NCBI RefSeq assembly: GCF_007830515.1
Contig: NZ_VLKT01000004.1
Location: 1 to 64,000 of the forward strand
DNA length: 64,000 nucleotides
Source of the DNA: Mesorhizobium tianshanense
GTDB lineage: Bacteria; Pseudomonadota; Alphaproteobacteria; Rhizobiales; Rhizobiaceae
Direction of reading: 5' to 3'
Made by a program: the position numbers and the translations under genes. Shown one piece after another: positions 1 through 7,785 of this stretch (within the stretch, counting starts at the first letter, position 1; the number at the start of each line of letters is the position of its first letter). A model generated the notes under the pieces. That model had not been told where the DNA came from. It ran no database searches and was given only the letters and a program-made list of their open reading frames with translations.

Positions 1-291
1 GAGATCACGGCCGAACTGCCCGGCATCGACGAAAAGAATGTCGAGATCAAACTCGCCAACCGGACGCTGACGATCAAGGGCGAGAAGACGGAAGAGAAGG
101 AAGAGAAGGACAAGGACTATTATCTGTCCGAACGCCGTTACGGCTCCTTCCAGCGTTCGTTCCAGCTGCCCGAAGGGGTCGACGCCGACAAGATCGACGC
201 GAGTTTCGCCAAGGGTGTGCTGACGGTGAAACTGCCGAAGACCGCCGAAGCCCAGAAGGCCGAGAAAAAGATCACGGTCAAGGCCGCGTGA
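1..291 (+). CDS. Small heat shock protein Hsp20, C-terminal part (5' end outside window)
   Basis: The frame is open from base 1 to TGA at 289-291, giving the last 96 residues. It reads as the alpha-crystallin domain of an IbpA/Hsp20 chaperone: an EITAELPGID start-of-domain strand, a charged KTEEKEEKDKDYY loop, the RRYGSFQRSFQLPEGVD strand pair and the family signature FAKGVLTVKLPK near the end. Such proteins form cytoplasmic oligomers that hold unfolded clients without ATP. The start codon and N-terminal arm lie before the window. Its position ahead of phosphoribosyltransferase, flavoprotein and universal stress genes fits a stress island. The family assignment is secure. Confidence 0.93.
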   Translation, partial: EITAELPGIDEKNVEIKLANRTLTIKGEKTEEKEEKDKDYYLSERRYGSFQRSFQLPEGVDADKIDASFAKGVLTVKLPKTAEAQKAEKKITVKAA

Positions 292-309
292 AAGCAGCTC
301 GATCGTTGT

Positions 310-337
310 CCTCAGCGCGCCGATTGGCGCGCTGAGG
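310..337 (+). terminator. Strong hairpin downstream of hsp20
   Basis: A perfect 12-bp inverted repeat, CCTCAGCGCGCC / GGCGCGCTGAGG, with loop GATT starts 18 bases after the hsp20 stop. It is followed by GGG rather than a T-run, so it may stabilise the mRNA 3' end or act as an imperfect terminator. The hairpin itself is seen directly; its termination role is inferred. Confidence 0.6.
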
Positions 338-493
338 GGGCAAATTCAGGAGCAATATGGTCATGACGAAGTCGATTTCAACGCGGTGTTCAAGCGCCTC
401 GGTCGCCATATATCTATATCACATGGCGAGATCGTGCAGGTACGAAACTCAATGAAGAAGTCGCTTCGTCAATTCTGGCCGGCGGCCTGATCG

Positions 494-1234
494 ATGTTCC
501 GAGACAGGCAGGAAGCTGGAGAGAAGCTCGGCACCGAACTGGGCAAGCTCCAACTGCGCCAGCCCGTGGTGCTGGCACTGCCGCGAGGCGGCGTTCCTGT
601 CGCCGTGGAAGTGGCCAAAGCCCTCGGAGCGCCTCTCGACCTGCTCATCGTCCGCAAGGTCGGTGCACCGGGCAATCCGGAACTGGCTGTCGCCGCGATC
701 GTGGACGGCGATCCACCCGACATAGTGCTCAACCGGGAGATTGTCGAGGCTTACTCGCTGGACAATGCGGATCTTGCCTTGTTGATCAATGAAGAGCGTC
801 CAGAAGTTGAACGCAGGCGCGCGGCCTATCTGGGCAAATGCAGACGCTTGTCGGTCGCCGGGAAGACCGCGATCATCGTGGATGACGGGGCCGCGACCGG
901 CACGACGATGAAGGTCGCGATCCGCGCGCTCAAGCGCCGGTCACCACGGGAAATCATCGTAGCGGTTCCTGTTTCGCCGCAGGATACGCTGGCCGATTTG
1001 GCTCGGGAAGCCGACCGCGTTGTTTGCCTTAGTCAGCCTGGACAGTTCCGCGCACTTGGCTACCATTATCTATGTTTCCCTCAGCTTTCCGACGACGAGG
1101 TCATCGCTGCGATGGACGAGGCGGTCCAGTCGCGAAAAGCCAGCCAGCACCGAAATCAGAAGCGCGCCTCAGGCACTGCCAGAGAAACAACGACGGCCAG
1201 AGAAACAACAAAACTGGGCAGTCGCGAAGAATAG
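494..1234 (+). CDS. Phosphoribosyltransferase family protein
   Basis: This 246-residue protein has the type I PRTase fold. The N-terminal half carries a VVLALPRGGVPVA strand-loop and a VRKVGAPGNPELA segment, and the PRPP-binding loop IIVDDGAATGTT lies around residues 128-139. Stand-alone proteins of this type are common beside hsp20, usp and erythromycin-esterase-like stress genes; their substrate is not known. The last 30 residues are rich in Arg, Thr and Gln and look unstructured. ATG at 494 is the first start in the frame and matches the usual MFRDR-type N-terminus. It lies 12 bases from the next gene, so the two are probably cotranscribed. Confidence 0.85.
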   Translation: MFRDRQEAGEKLGTELGKLQLRQPVVLALPRGGVPVAVEVAKALGAPLDLLIVRKVGAPGNPELAVAAIVDGDPPDIVLNREIVEAYSLDNADLALLINEERPEVERRRAAYLGKCRRLSVAGKTAIIVDDGAATGTTMKVAIRALKRRSPREIIVAVPVSPQDTLADLAREADRVVCLSQPGQFRALGYHYLCFPQLSDDEVIAAMDEAVQSRKASQHRNQKRASGTARETTTARETTKLGSREE

Positions 1235-1246
1235 GAGTTCGCCCCG

Positions 1247-1693
1247 ATGCTGATCCGCACACTTTCTACCTTGGAATGTACGAAATTGCTGGCCGCCAAT
1301 CGTGTCGGCCACTTGGCATGCTCGAAGGACGGGCAGCCCTACGTCGTGCCGCTGTACTACGCCCATTCAGACAATCATCTCTATGCGTTTTCCTTGCCGG
1401 GCAAGAAGATCGACTGGATGCGGGCCAATCCGCTGGTGTCGTTCCAGGTCGACGAACGCGGCCAAGGGCGCGGCTGGAGGAGCGTGGTTCTCGATGGCCG
1501 CTACGAAGAACTGCCGGATCGGATCGGGCATAAGGTTCAGCGCGATCATGCATGGTCGGTGCTGAGCAAGCACGCGGACTGGTGGGAGCCTGGCGCTCTC
1601 AAGCCGGCCACACCTCCGGTTTCAGACAGCACGCCGCACGTTTTCTACCGGATCCTCATCGAACAGGTGTCTGGCCGGGAAGCAAGCGAGTAG
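1247..1693 (+). CDS. Pyridoxamine 5'-phosphate oxidase-like flavin-binding protein
   Basis: The product is 148 residues, typical of single-domain split-barrel FMN/F420-binding proteins. Family features are an N-terminal helix, then the strand NRVGHLACSKDGQPYVVPLYY, a loop LPGKKIDWMRANP matching the flavin-phosphate region, and VSFQVDE. Members bind FMN or a deazaflavin; the substrate is undefined, so no specific reaction is claimed. The gene follows the phosphoribosyltransferase after 12 bases and has a ribosome-binding AGGAG about 10 bases before ATG. It faces the convergent universal stress gene. Context suggests a redox-stress role, which is inference only. Confidence 0.82.
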   Translation: MLIRTLSTLECTKLLAANRVGHLACSKDGQPYVVPLYYAHSDNHLYAFSLPGKKIDWMRANPLVSFQVDERGQGRGWRSVVLDGRYEELPDRIGHKVQRDHAWSVLSKHADWWEPGALKPATPPVSDSTPHVFYRILIEQVSGREASE

Positions 1694-1799
1694 CTGTTTT
1701 CCGGTTCGATGCCTCGCGCGGAACAGCACGTGACGAATTCTCCAAAAGCAAGGCCGGCAGCAGATCGCTCCGGCCCAGCCGTTTTCAGTCTTTGGATAG

Positions 1800-2639
1800 C
1801 TACCGCGCCATAAGGATCGGCATCGACGGATCTTCAAGCATCGACTTGGTGACGCCGCCGAGGATGCGCTCGCGCAACCGGGAATGACCATAGGCGCCCA
1901 TCACCACCAGGTCGGCGGCGATGTCGACGGCGTGTCGACGAAGCACGTCGGCGACTGAATGGTTCGAGCTCGGCAGCCGGTCGACAATGACTTTCACGCC
2001 ATGCCGCGCGAGATAGGCAGCGGCATCGGCTCCGGGTTCCGCCCCGTGATGGTATTCGTCCTCCACCGGATCGACCATGACGAGGTGCACCTCATCGGCG
2101 CCTATCAGCATGTCGAGAGATTCGCGGACGGCACGCGATGATTCCAGACGGGTGTCCCAGGCGACCAGCACGCGTTTCGGCTTCAGCGTCGGGCGCGCGC
2201 CCTCGGGGACGAGAAGCAAGGGCTTTCCCGAAGAAAACAACGCGCCTTCGATCACTTTGCTTTTCAGCGTTTCGCCGGCAAGCAACTCCGGCCCAATCAG
2301 CGTGACGTCGGCGTAGCGGGCACGGCGGCCGATTGTTTCGTCTGCCCAGCCGGCTTCCGGATATGCGCTGGAGACATCGGCCGAAAGCGCTCTGCCGGCG
2401 AGAAAAGCTGACACAGCAGCCGTTCGCTTCTTCAACAGATTCTCGTCGGCCTGACGCTCCTCGAGCCAGGCTTGTGAAACGACCGCGGCATACTCTCCGA
2501 CTGGTGGCGGCGCAGCAATGACAACGACGAGAACGGCAAGGTGGGCGCCGATTTCGTTGCACAGATCAGCGGCGAGTTTGAGATCACCGTCACCCTGGCT
2601 CGGTCCGGTAACCGCAAGTATCGTTTTCTTGAAAGCCAT
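1800..2639 (-). CDS. Universal stress protein, tandem UspA domains
   Basis: This cytoplasmic protein of 279 residues is the length of two fused UspA domains. The first begins KKTILAVTGPSQGDGD; the second ends with VVMGAYGHSRLRERILGGVT, matching the ATP-binding G-x2-G-x9-G(S/V)-(T/S) signature of UspA. I chose ATG at 2639 over an in-frame upstream start at 2687 because AGGAG sits about 8 bases before it and the Usp fold begins right there. An FNR/FixK-type box lies 73 bases upstream, so induction under low oxygen is likely. UspA proteins in such clusters support survival in growth arrest. Confidence 0.88.
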   Translation of the reverse strand: MAFKKTILAVTGPSQGDGDLKLAADLCNEIGAHLAVLVVVIAAPPPVGEYAAVVSQAWLEERQADENLLKKRTAAVSAFLAGRALSADVSSAYPEAGWADETIGRRARYADVTLIGPELLAGETLKSKVIEGALFSSGKPLLLVPEGARPTLKPKRVLVAWDTRLESSRAVRESLDMLIGADEVHLVMVDPVEDEYHHGAEPGADAAAYLARHGVKVIVDRLPSSNHSVADVLRRHAVDIAADLVVMGAYGHSRLRERILGGVTKSMLEDPSMPILMAR

Positions 2640-2711
2640 GGTGGCTGCTCCTGATTTTGCGTCAAATTCAAATCGTCGTTGCAACAATAGCGAGACGGCT
2701 CGACGTATTCC

Positions 2712-2725
2712 TTGCGCTGAGTCAA
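2712..2725. promoter_or_regulatory. FNR/FixK-type box (TTGCG-N4-GTCAA)
   Basis: TTGCGCTGAGTCAA differs slightly from the consensus TTGAT-N4-ATCAA. It is centred about 79 bases before the start of the universal stress gene on the minus strand, a normal position for Crp/Fnr activation. Assignment is by pattern only. Confidence 0.55.
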
Positions 2726-2745
2726 AGACCGTCGCCGCGCATCAT

Positions 2746-2759
2746 TTGATCCGTATCAA
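2746..2759. promoter_or_regulatory. Perfect FNR/FixK box (TTGAT-N4-ATCAA)
   Basis: TTGATCCGTATCAA is an exact match to the FNR/FixK/ANR consensus. It is centred about 61 bases upstream of the cytochrome c ATG at 2814, so activation of the cytochrome at low oxygen is inferred. Confidence 0.75.
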
Positions 2760-2813
2760 CGTGCCTATGTGCCGACGCTATAGGCTTCAGCCCATCAATC
2801 GGTGGATACACAG

Positions 2814-3212
2814 ATGAAACTCCTGATCGCGGCAGCTCTCGCAACCATGACCTGCCAGGCGTCTACGGCGCAGGAATTGAGCTATGGCGAGGCGGAGTAT
2901 CTGAACTCCTGCGCGGTCTGCCACGGTCCCGAGGGCAAAGGCGACGGCCCCTTGGGAGATGAATTGCTGAAACGTCCAGCCGACCTGACACAGATCTCCA
3001 GACAAAATGGCGGCGAATTCCCCTATTGGCGCGTTTTTGCGGTGATTGATGGCCGTTACGTCCTACCGGAGCATGGCGAGCGCGACATGCCGGTCTGGGG
3101 CCGCCAATTTCTCCCCGGGGACGCCAAGAAATATGGGCCAAACGCCGGAGAAATCGTCACCACGGAACGGATTCACGAACTGGCCGGTTATGTCCAGAGG
3201 CTGCAGCGATAG
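2814..3212 (+). CDS. Secreted class I cytochrome c, single haem
   Basis: From ATG 2814 the protein has 132 residues: a signal peptide (MKLLIAAALATMTCQASTAQ, likely cut near residue 20), then a haem motif CAVCH at residues 33-37 and a candidate distal Met in RDMPVWG. The stretch HGPEGKGDGPLGDELLKRPADLT is typical of small periplasmic electron carriers or subunits of oxidase or dehydrogenase complexes. An in-frame ATG at 2802 would add four residues before the signal; 2814 gives the cleaner leader. The perfect FNR/FixK box upstream suggests it serves respiration when oxygen is low. Its redox partner cannot be told from sequence. Confidence 0.85.
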   Translation: MKLLIAAALATMTCQASTAQELSYGEAEYLNSCAVCHGPEGKGDGPLGDELLKRPADLTQISRQNGGEFPYWRVFAVIDGRYVLPEHGERDMPVWGRQFLPGDAKKYGPNAGEIVTTERIHELAGYVQRLQR

Positions 3213-3280
3213 ACACAGGTGGCGGAACTTCTTCTGATATCGCCCTTGGCCCGCGGCCGCACGCCAACAGGAGACAGACA

Positions 3281-4849
3281 ATGATCGTTGACGACCAAGA
3301 GGCCACGATCGCATTTCTGCTCGATCCCGCCGTTTATGGCGAGACCGGGCCTGTCGAGACGATCGAGACCCATATTTCGCGTATCTTCCTGGTTGGCCGG
3401 CGCGCCTACAAGATCAAGCGAGCCGTCGAGCTTCCCTATGTCGACTTCTCGACCCCGGCCCTGCGGCTCGCCGCTTGCGAAAAGGAGGTGGAGCTCAACT
3501 CCAAGACCGCGCACGGCCTCTATCTGGGTGTGCGGCGCATCACGCGAGAGGCCGGCGGCAAGCTCGCCTTCGACGGAAGCGGCGAAGTGGTCGATGCGGC
3601 GATCGAAATGGTTCGTTTCGATCAGTCGAAGCTCCTCGACCGAATGGCAGCCGGCGGCGAACTGACGCCTGCGCTGATGACGGCGGTCGCGAGAATGATC
3701 GTGCGCTATCATCGCGGCGCGCCGGTGATCCACAACGGCAGCGGATCCTCGAACCTGGCAGGTGTGCTCGACATCAACGAAGCTGGCTTTGCCACCAGCC
3801 ATGTTTTCGATAAGGCCGAGATCAAGGCATTCACCGGAGCCTTCCGAACCGCCCTCGCCCGTCATTCCGAACTGCTCGACCGGCGGGAGGCAGCCGGCAA
3901 GATCCGGCGATGTCACGGCGATCTGCATCTGCGCAACATCTGTCTCTTCGACGGAGAGCCCCGCCTCTTCGACTGCATCGAATTCAATGACCAGATCGCC
4001 AGCATCGACGTGCTTTACGATCTGGCCTTCCTGCTGATGGACCTTTGGCATCGCGGCTTTCCGGAACTCGCCAATCTGGTGATGAACCGCTACCTCGACG
4101 AAGCAGACGACGAGGACGGCTTCATCCTGCTGCCCCTTTTCATGGCAGTGCGGGCCGCGGTGCGCGCGCACGTCATCGCAACCCAGATCGAGGAAGGCAG
4201 TGCCGATTCCGGCGGGCTGACTGCCGAGGCCAGATCCTATTTCGAGCTCACCCGAACGCTTCTCCAGGCAAGGCTGCCCCGGCTGATCGCAATCGGAGGC
4301 CTGAGCGGCTCCGGCAAGACGAGCGTCGCCGAGGCACTCGCCGCACATGTCGGCGCGCCGCCGGGTGCGCGCATTGTCGAAAGCGACCGCATCCGCAAAG
4401 CCATGCACGGGGTGCCGGCCGAAACGAGATTGCCGGACAGGGCCTACCGACCGGAGGTGTCCGATCGCGTCTACGGCGAAATGACATGGCGCGCCGGCCT
4501 GATCCTTTCCGAGGGCGGTTCGGTGGTCGCCGACGCCGTATTCGACAGGCCGGCCGATCGCAACCGAATCGAAAAGGCGGCAAGCGATAGAGCCGTCGCT
4601 TTCGCCGGATTCTGGCTGGAGGCGGATCCGCTCGTTCTTTGGCGACGGGTCAGCGAGCGCAGCGGCGGTCCCTCCGACGCAACGGTCGACATCCTGTCGC
4701 GGCAATTGCAGCGAAACGCCGCCCCGTCCGCCTGGCGCAAGGTCGACGCCGATCGAAAGCTCGCCGACATCGCGGCAGAGTTGGCGGACTTTTCGGACGC
4801 GGCCGCTTCTGCTTCCGCACAGGGCGATCCGCTCAAGACAGCATCCTGA
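3281..4849 (+). CDS. Fusion of aminoglycoside phosphotransferase-like kinase and P-loop ATPase
   Basis: The 522-residue protein has two parts. Residues 1 to about 320 resemble the APH/choline-kinase fold, with a catalytic-loop-like CHGDLHLRNICLFDG followed by the metal-binding FDCIEFND. Residues from about 335 form a P-loop kinase domain with Walker A GGLSGSGKTS. Proteins of this pairing are annotated as bifunctional aminoglycoside phosphotransferase/ATP-binding proteins and occur in stress islands; the natural substrate is unknown and drug resistance should not be assumed. AGGAG lies about 10 bases before the ATG. The cytochrome gene ends 68 bases upstream. Confidence 0.85.
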   Translation: MIVDDQEATIAFLLDPAVYGETGPVETIETHISRIFLVGRRAYKIKRAVELPYVDFSTPALRLAACEKEVELNSKTAHGLYLGVRRITREAGGKLAFDGSGEVVDAAIEMVRFDQSKLLDRMAAGGELTPALMTAVARMIVRYHRGAPVIHNGSGSSNLAGVLDINEAGFATSHVFDKAEIKAFTGAFRTALARHSELLDRREAAGKIRRCHGDLHLRNICLFDGEPRLFDCIEFNDQIASIDVLYDLAFLLMDLWHRGFPELANLVMNRYLDEADDEDGFILLPLFMAVRAAVRAHVIATQIEEGSADSGGLTAEARSYFELTRTLLQARLPRLIAIGGLSGSGKTSVAEALAAHVGAPPGARIVESDRIRKAMHGVPAETRLPDRAYRPEVSDRVYGEMTWRAGLILSEGGSVVADAVFDRPADRNRIEKAASDRAVAFAGFWLEADPLVLWRRVSERSGGPSDATVDILSRQLQRNAAPSAWRKVDADRKLADIAAELADFSDAAASASAQGDPLKTAS

Positions 4850-4931
4850 CGGCGATAATACGTGTCGCCCCAAAGCCTGCCCTAGGGCCTGACCCCGAGG
4901 GTGCGCAACGGTTCGCTGCGCGCTTCAGGCT

Positions 4932-7613
4932 TCAACCGATGTCCAGCGTCGCCAGCGACAGGCCTGACTGGCTGGGATGGTGCGCAATCGAAAACCCGAA
5001 TTCGCGGCACATGGCCAGCATTCTGGTGTTTTCGCTGAGCACCATGCCTTCGATCCGACCGATCCCGTCCGCCTTTGCATAGTCGACGATCTGGCTGAGC
5101 AGTTCCCAGCCCAGACCATGGCCCTGCAGGTCCGTGCGCACGAGCAGGGCGTATTCGGCGACAGTGCGGTCCGGATTGCAGGAGAGGCGGCTGACACCTG
5201 CTAGCGCGCCGCTGCTCGCTTCCAGCGCGACGAACGCCATGTCGCGGTCATAGTCGAGCTGGGTAAGCCGTTTCAGCATCTGATCCGGGAAGTGCTTGCG
5301 TGGCGACAGGAAACGCAGGCGCAGATCGTCCGGCGAAATGCTGGCGAGGAACTGCGGATAGAGCGCAATATCGGCCGGCTTGATCGGGCGGATGTGATAG
5401 TGACCACCGTCTGCCGAAAACTCCCTTTCCCAACCTGACGGGTAGGGCCTGATCGCGAGCGCGGGGTTGGGTCCCTGCTCCTCCACGCGCTCCGGCTCGA
5501 TCTCGATGCGGGCATCGAGCGCGATGACGCCGTCGGCGTCGGCCAGCAATGGATTGATGTCCAACGAGACGACGCACGGAAAGTCGACGATCATCTGCGA
5601 CACCCCATTGAGCGCCGTGACGATTGCCCCACGATCCGCCGGCTTGCGATCGCGGAACCCGGCAAGCAGGCGGCCGATACGCGTCTGCTCGATCAGGTCG
5701 CCCGCAAGCACATCGTCGAGCGGCGGCAACGCCATCGCCGTATCGTCCATCACCTCGACCGCGACGCCACCCGCACCGAACAGGATGGCCGGACCGAAGA
5801 TCGGATCGTGACCCACGCCAAGGATGAGCTCCTGCGCCTGTTTTCGCGCGATCATGGGTTGGACGGCATAGCCTTCGATAGTGGCTTGCGGAGCTTGCTT
5901 GCGCACGCGCGCCTCGATTGATCGGGCGGCCTCGCCGACCGCGGCGGCAGTCGCCAGGTTGAGCACCACGCCGCCGATGTCGGACTTGTGCGAGATCGCC
6001 TTCGACAGCAGCTTTACGACGACCTGTTGCGCCCCCTTCAACAGCCGGCCTGCAGCCTTTTCCGCTTCGTCAGCGGTTTTGACGACAACGGTCTCGGGCA
6101 CCGGAATGCCATAGGCGGAGATCACCGCCTTGGCCTCGGGCTCGGTCAGCATTCGTCGGCCCTCCGCGGCGACCTGCCTGAATATGGCAAGCACGGCTTC
6201 ACGATCGCTGATCGTGTCCTCGCTGCGGCTCGACGGCGTGCGCATCAGCGACCGCTGGGCTCGTGACCAATCGCTCAGATAGGAGATCGCGGTTGACGCG
6301 TCGGCAGGCGTCTCGAAACTGGCCACGCCGGCATCCTGCAGGATCCGCCGCCCGTCGCGCGCAGTGTGCTCCCCAAGCCAGCAGGTCAGCACCGGTTTCT
6401 GGCGGATTTTGCCTTCTCTGGTGAGTTCGGCGACCGCTCTCGCCGCAGCCAGCGGTGAGCCAAGCCCGGTTGGGCAGTTCATCACGAGAACGACGTCGGT
6501 TCCCGGATCGGCCGCGACGGCTTCAACCGCGGCCTTGTAGCGCTCGGGCGGGGCATCGCCAATGATGTCGGCCGGATTGGCATGCGACCAGGTCGGCGGC
6601 AGCACGGCGTCCAGACGTGCCACGGTTCCCGGTGAAAACGCGGCCAGTTCGCCCTTGCAGTCGATGAGCTGATCGACGGCGAGCACGCCGGCACCGCCGC
6701 CGTTGGTCACAATGCCGACACGGGCTCGTTCGAGCGGAGCAAAACGGGCGGTCGTTTCAGCGGCATCGAACAACTCGGCCAGTCCCTTGACGCGCAGGAT
6801 GCCGGCGCGCAGCAGTGCTGCCTCGATGACCCTGTCGGCGCCCGACAGTGCGCCTGTGTGGGTCGCCGCGGCTTTCGCCGACTGCTCGTGCCGGCCCGAC
6901 TTGATCGCGATGACCGGCTTGATGCGCGCCGCCGCCCGTGCCGCCGACATGAATTTGCGTGGATTGGTTATGGTTTCGAGATACATCACGATGGCCCGCG
7001 TCCGCCCATCGCCCGCCAGCATATCGAGGCAGTCTCCCACATCGACATCGGCCATGTCGCCCAGCGAGACGATCTGGGAGAAGCCGACATTGTTGTCCGC
7101 CGCCCAATCGATCAGCGATGTGGCGATGGCGCCGGATTGCGACAGCAGCGCGATGTTGCCGGGCCTGGCTGCCATATGCGCGAATCCGGCGTTGAGCTTT
7201 ACAGGCGGGATCATCAGTCCAAGCGTATTGGGACCGATGATGCGCAAAAGAGTGGGCTTGGCAGCATCGAGCATCGCCTGGCGCAATCCGTTCTCGCGTG
7301 TCAGGCCGGCGGTGATGACGACCGCCGCCCGTGTGCCCTTTTCACCGAGTTCGCGCACAATGCCGGGAACCGTCTCCGGCGGCGTCACGATGACGCCGAG
7401 GTCGGGAATGCCCGGCAGGTCGGCGGCCTTCGCATAGCAGGGCCGACCAGCCACTTGCGAATATTTCGGGTTGACCGGCCAGATCTCGCCTTCGAAGCCG
7501 CCATTCACGATGTTGTCGAAAACGACTCGGCCGACGGAACCGTCACGCACGGACGCGCCAAAGACGGCAACCGACTTCGGGCCGACCGCATATTCGAGAT
7601 TTCGGATGGTCAC
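4932..7613 (-). CDS. ADP-forming acyl-CoA synthetase fused to GNAT acetyltransferase (Pat-type)
   Basis: At 893 residues this has the layout of the bacterial protein acetyltransferase Pat/PatZ. It has a CoA-binding Rossmann domain (residues 1-130, starting at AVGPKSVAVFGAS), a succinyl-CoA-synthetase-like ligase domain (about 150-450, with LLSQSGAIATSLIDW), an ATP-grasp domain (about 480-700) and a C-terminal GNAT domain (about 725-893, acetyl-CoA loop VRTDLQGHGLGWELL). Family members acetylate lysines in enzymes such as acetyl-CoA synthetase, while the synthetase-like part usually acts as a sensor. Whether this one retains ligase activity is not visible. An FNR/FixK-like box lies about 52-65 bases upstream. 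Confidence 0.85.
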   Translation of the reverse strand: MTIRNLEYAVGPKSVAVFGASVRDGSVGRVVFDNIVNGGFEGEIWPVNPKYSQVAGRPCYAKAADLPGIPDLGVIVTPPETVPGIVRELGEKGTRAAVVITAGLTRENGLRQAMLDAAKPTLLRIIGPNTLGLMIPPVKLNAGFAHMAARPGNIALLSQSGAIATSLIDWAADNNVGFSQIVSLGDMADVDVGDCLDMLAGDGRTRAIVMYLETITNPRKFMSAARAAARIKPVIAIKSGRHEQSAKAAATHTGALSGADRVIEAALLRAGILRVKGLAELFDAAETTARFAPLERARVGIVTNGGGAGVLAVDQLIDCKGELAAFSPGTVARLDAVLPPTWSHANPADIIGDAPPERYKAAVEAVAADPGTDVVLVMNCPTGLGSPLAAARAVAELTREGKIRQKPVLTCWLGEHTARDGRRILQDAGVASFETPADASTAISYLSDWSRAQRSLMRTPSSRSEDTISDREAVLAIFRQVAAEGRRMLTEPEAKAVISAYGIPVPETVVVKTADEAEKAAGRLLKGAQQVVVKLLSKAISHKSDIGGVVLNLATAAAVGEAARSIEARVRKQAPQATIEGYAVQPMIARKQAQELILGVGHDPIFGPAILFGAGGVAVEVMDDTAMALPPLDDVLAGDLIEQTRIGRLLAGFRDRKPADRGAIVTALNGVSQMIVDFPCVVSLDINPLLADADGVIALDARIEIEPERVEEQGPNPALAIRPYPSGWEREFSADGGHYHIRPIKPADIALYPQFLASISPDDLRLRFLSPRKHFPDQMLKRLTQLDYDRDMAFVALEASSGALAGVSRLSCNPDRTVAEYALLVRTDLQGHGLGWELLSQIVDYAKADGIGRIEGMVLSENTRMLAMCREFGFSIAHHPSQSGLSLATLDIG

Positions 7614-7664
7614 CCTCTGGTCTCCCGTTCGTGGTAATAATCGCCAAGCGATCTTGCCCGTTCA

Positions 7665-7678
7665 TTGCGTTGGATCAA
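7665..7678. promoter_or_regulatory. FNR/FixK-like box between divergent genes (TTGCG-N4-ATCAA)
   Basis: TTGCGTTGGATCAA lies in the 172-base gap between the Pat-like gene (minus) and the P1B ATPase (plus). It is 52 bases from the former start and 108 from the latter, so it could serve either. The right half matches the consensus exactly; the left half has two changes. Confidence 0.5.
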
Positions 7679-7785
7679 AGCCTCTTCCGGCGATCCCGAC
7701 TAGCGGTTGCGCAAGCTCGAAGCCACGTCAGCGCTCACGAAATTCGGATTTCAGGCAGGCACCGATCAGAATCGAAAGGTATCGC

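Noticed and set aside
356..454. A 32-codon open frame after the hsp20 hairpin with a GGAG site
   Set aside because: It has no recognisable similarity or membrane segment, and other frames in the same bases are also open. There is too little evidence to call a gene.
2802..2813. Earlier ATG for the cytochrome c
   Set aside because: It would put four polar residues before an otherwise ideal signal peptide; ATG 2814 is preferred.
3188..4873. A 561-codon open frame on the minus strand
   Set aside because: It is the antisense shadow of the kinase-ATPase fusion; its sequence has no family features and GC-rich codon structure explains the length.
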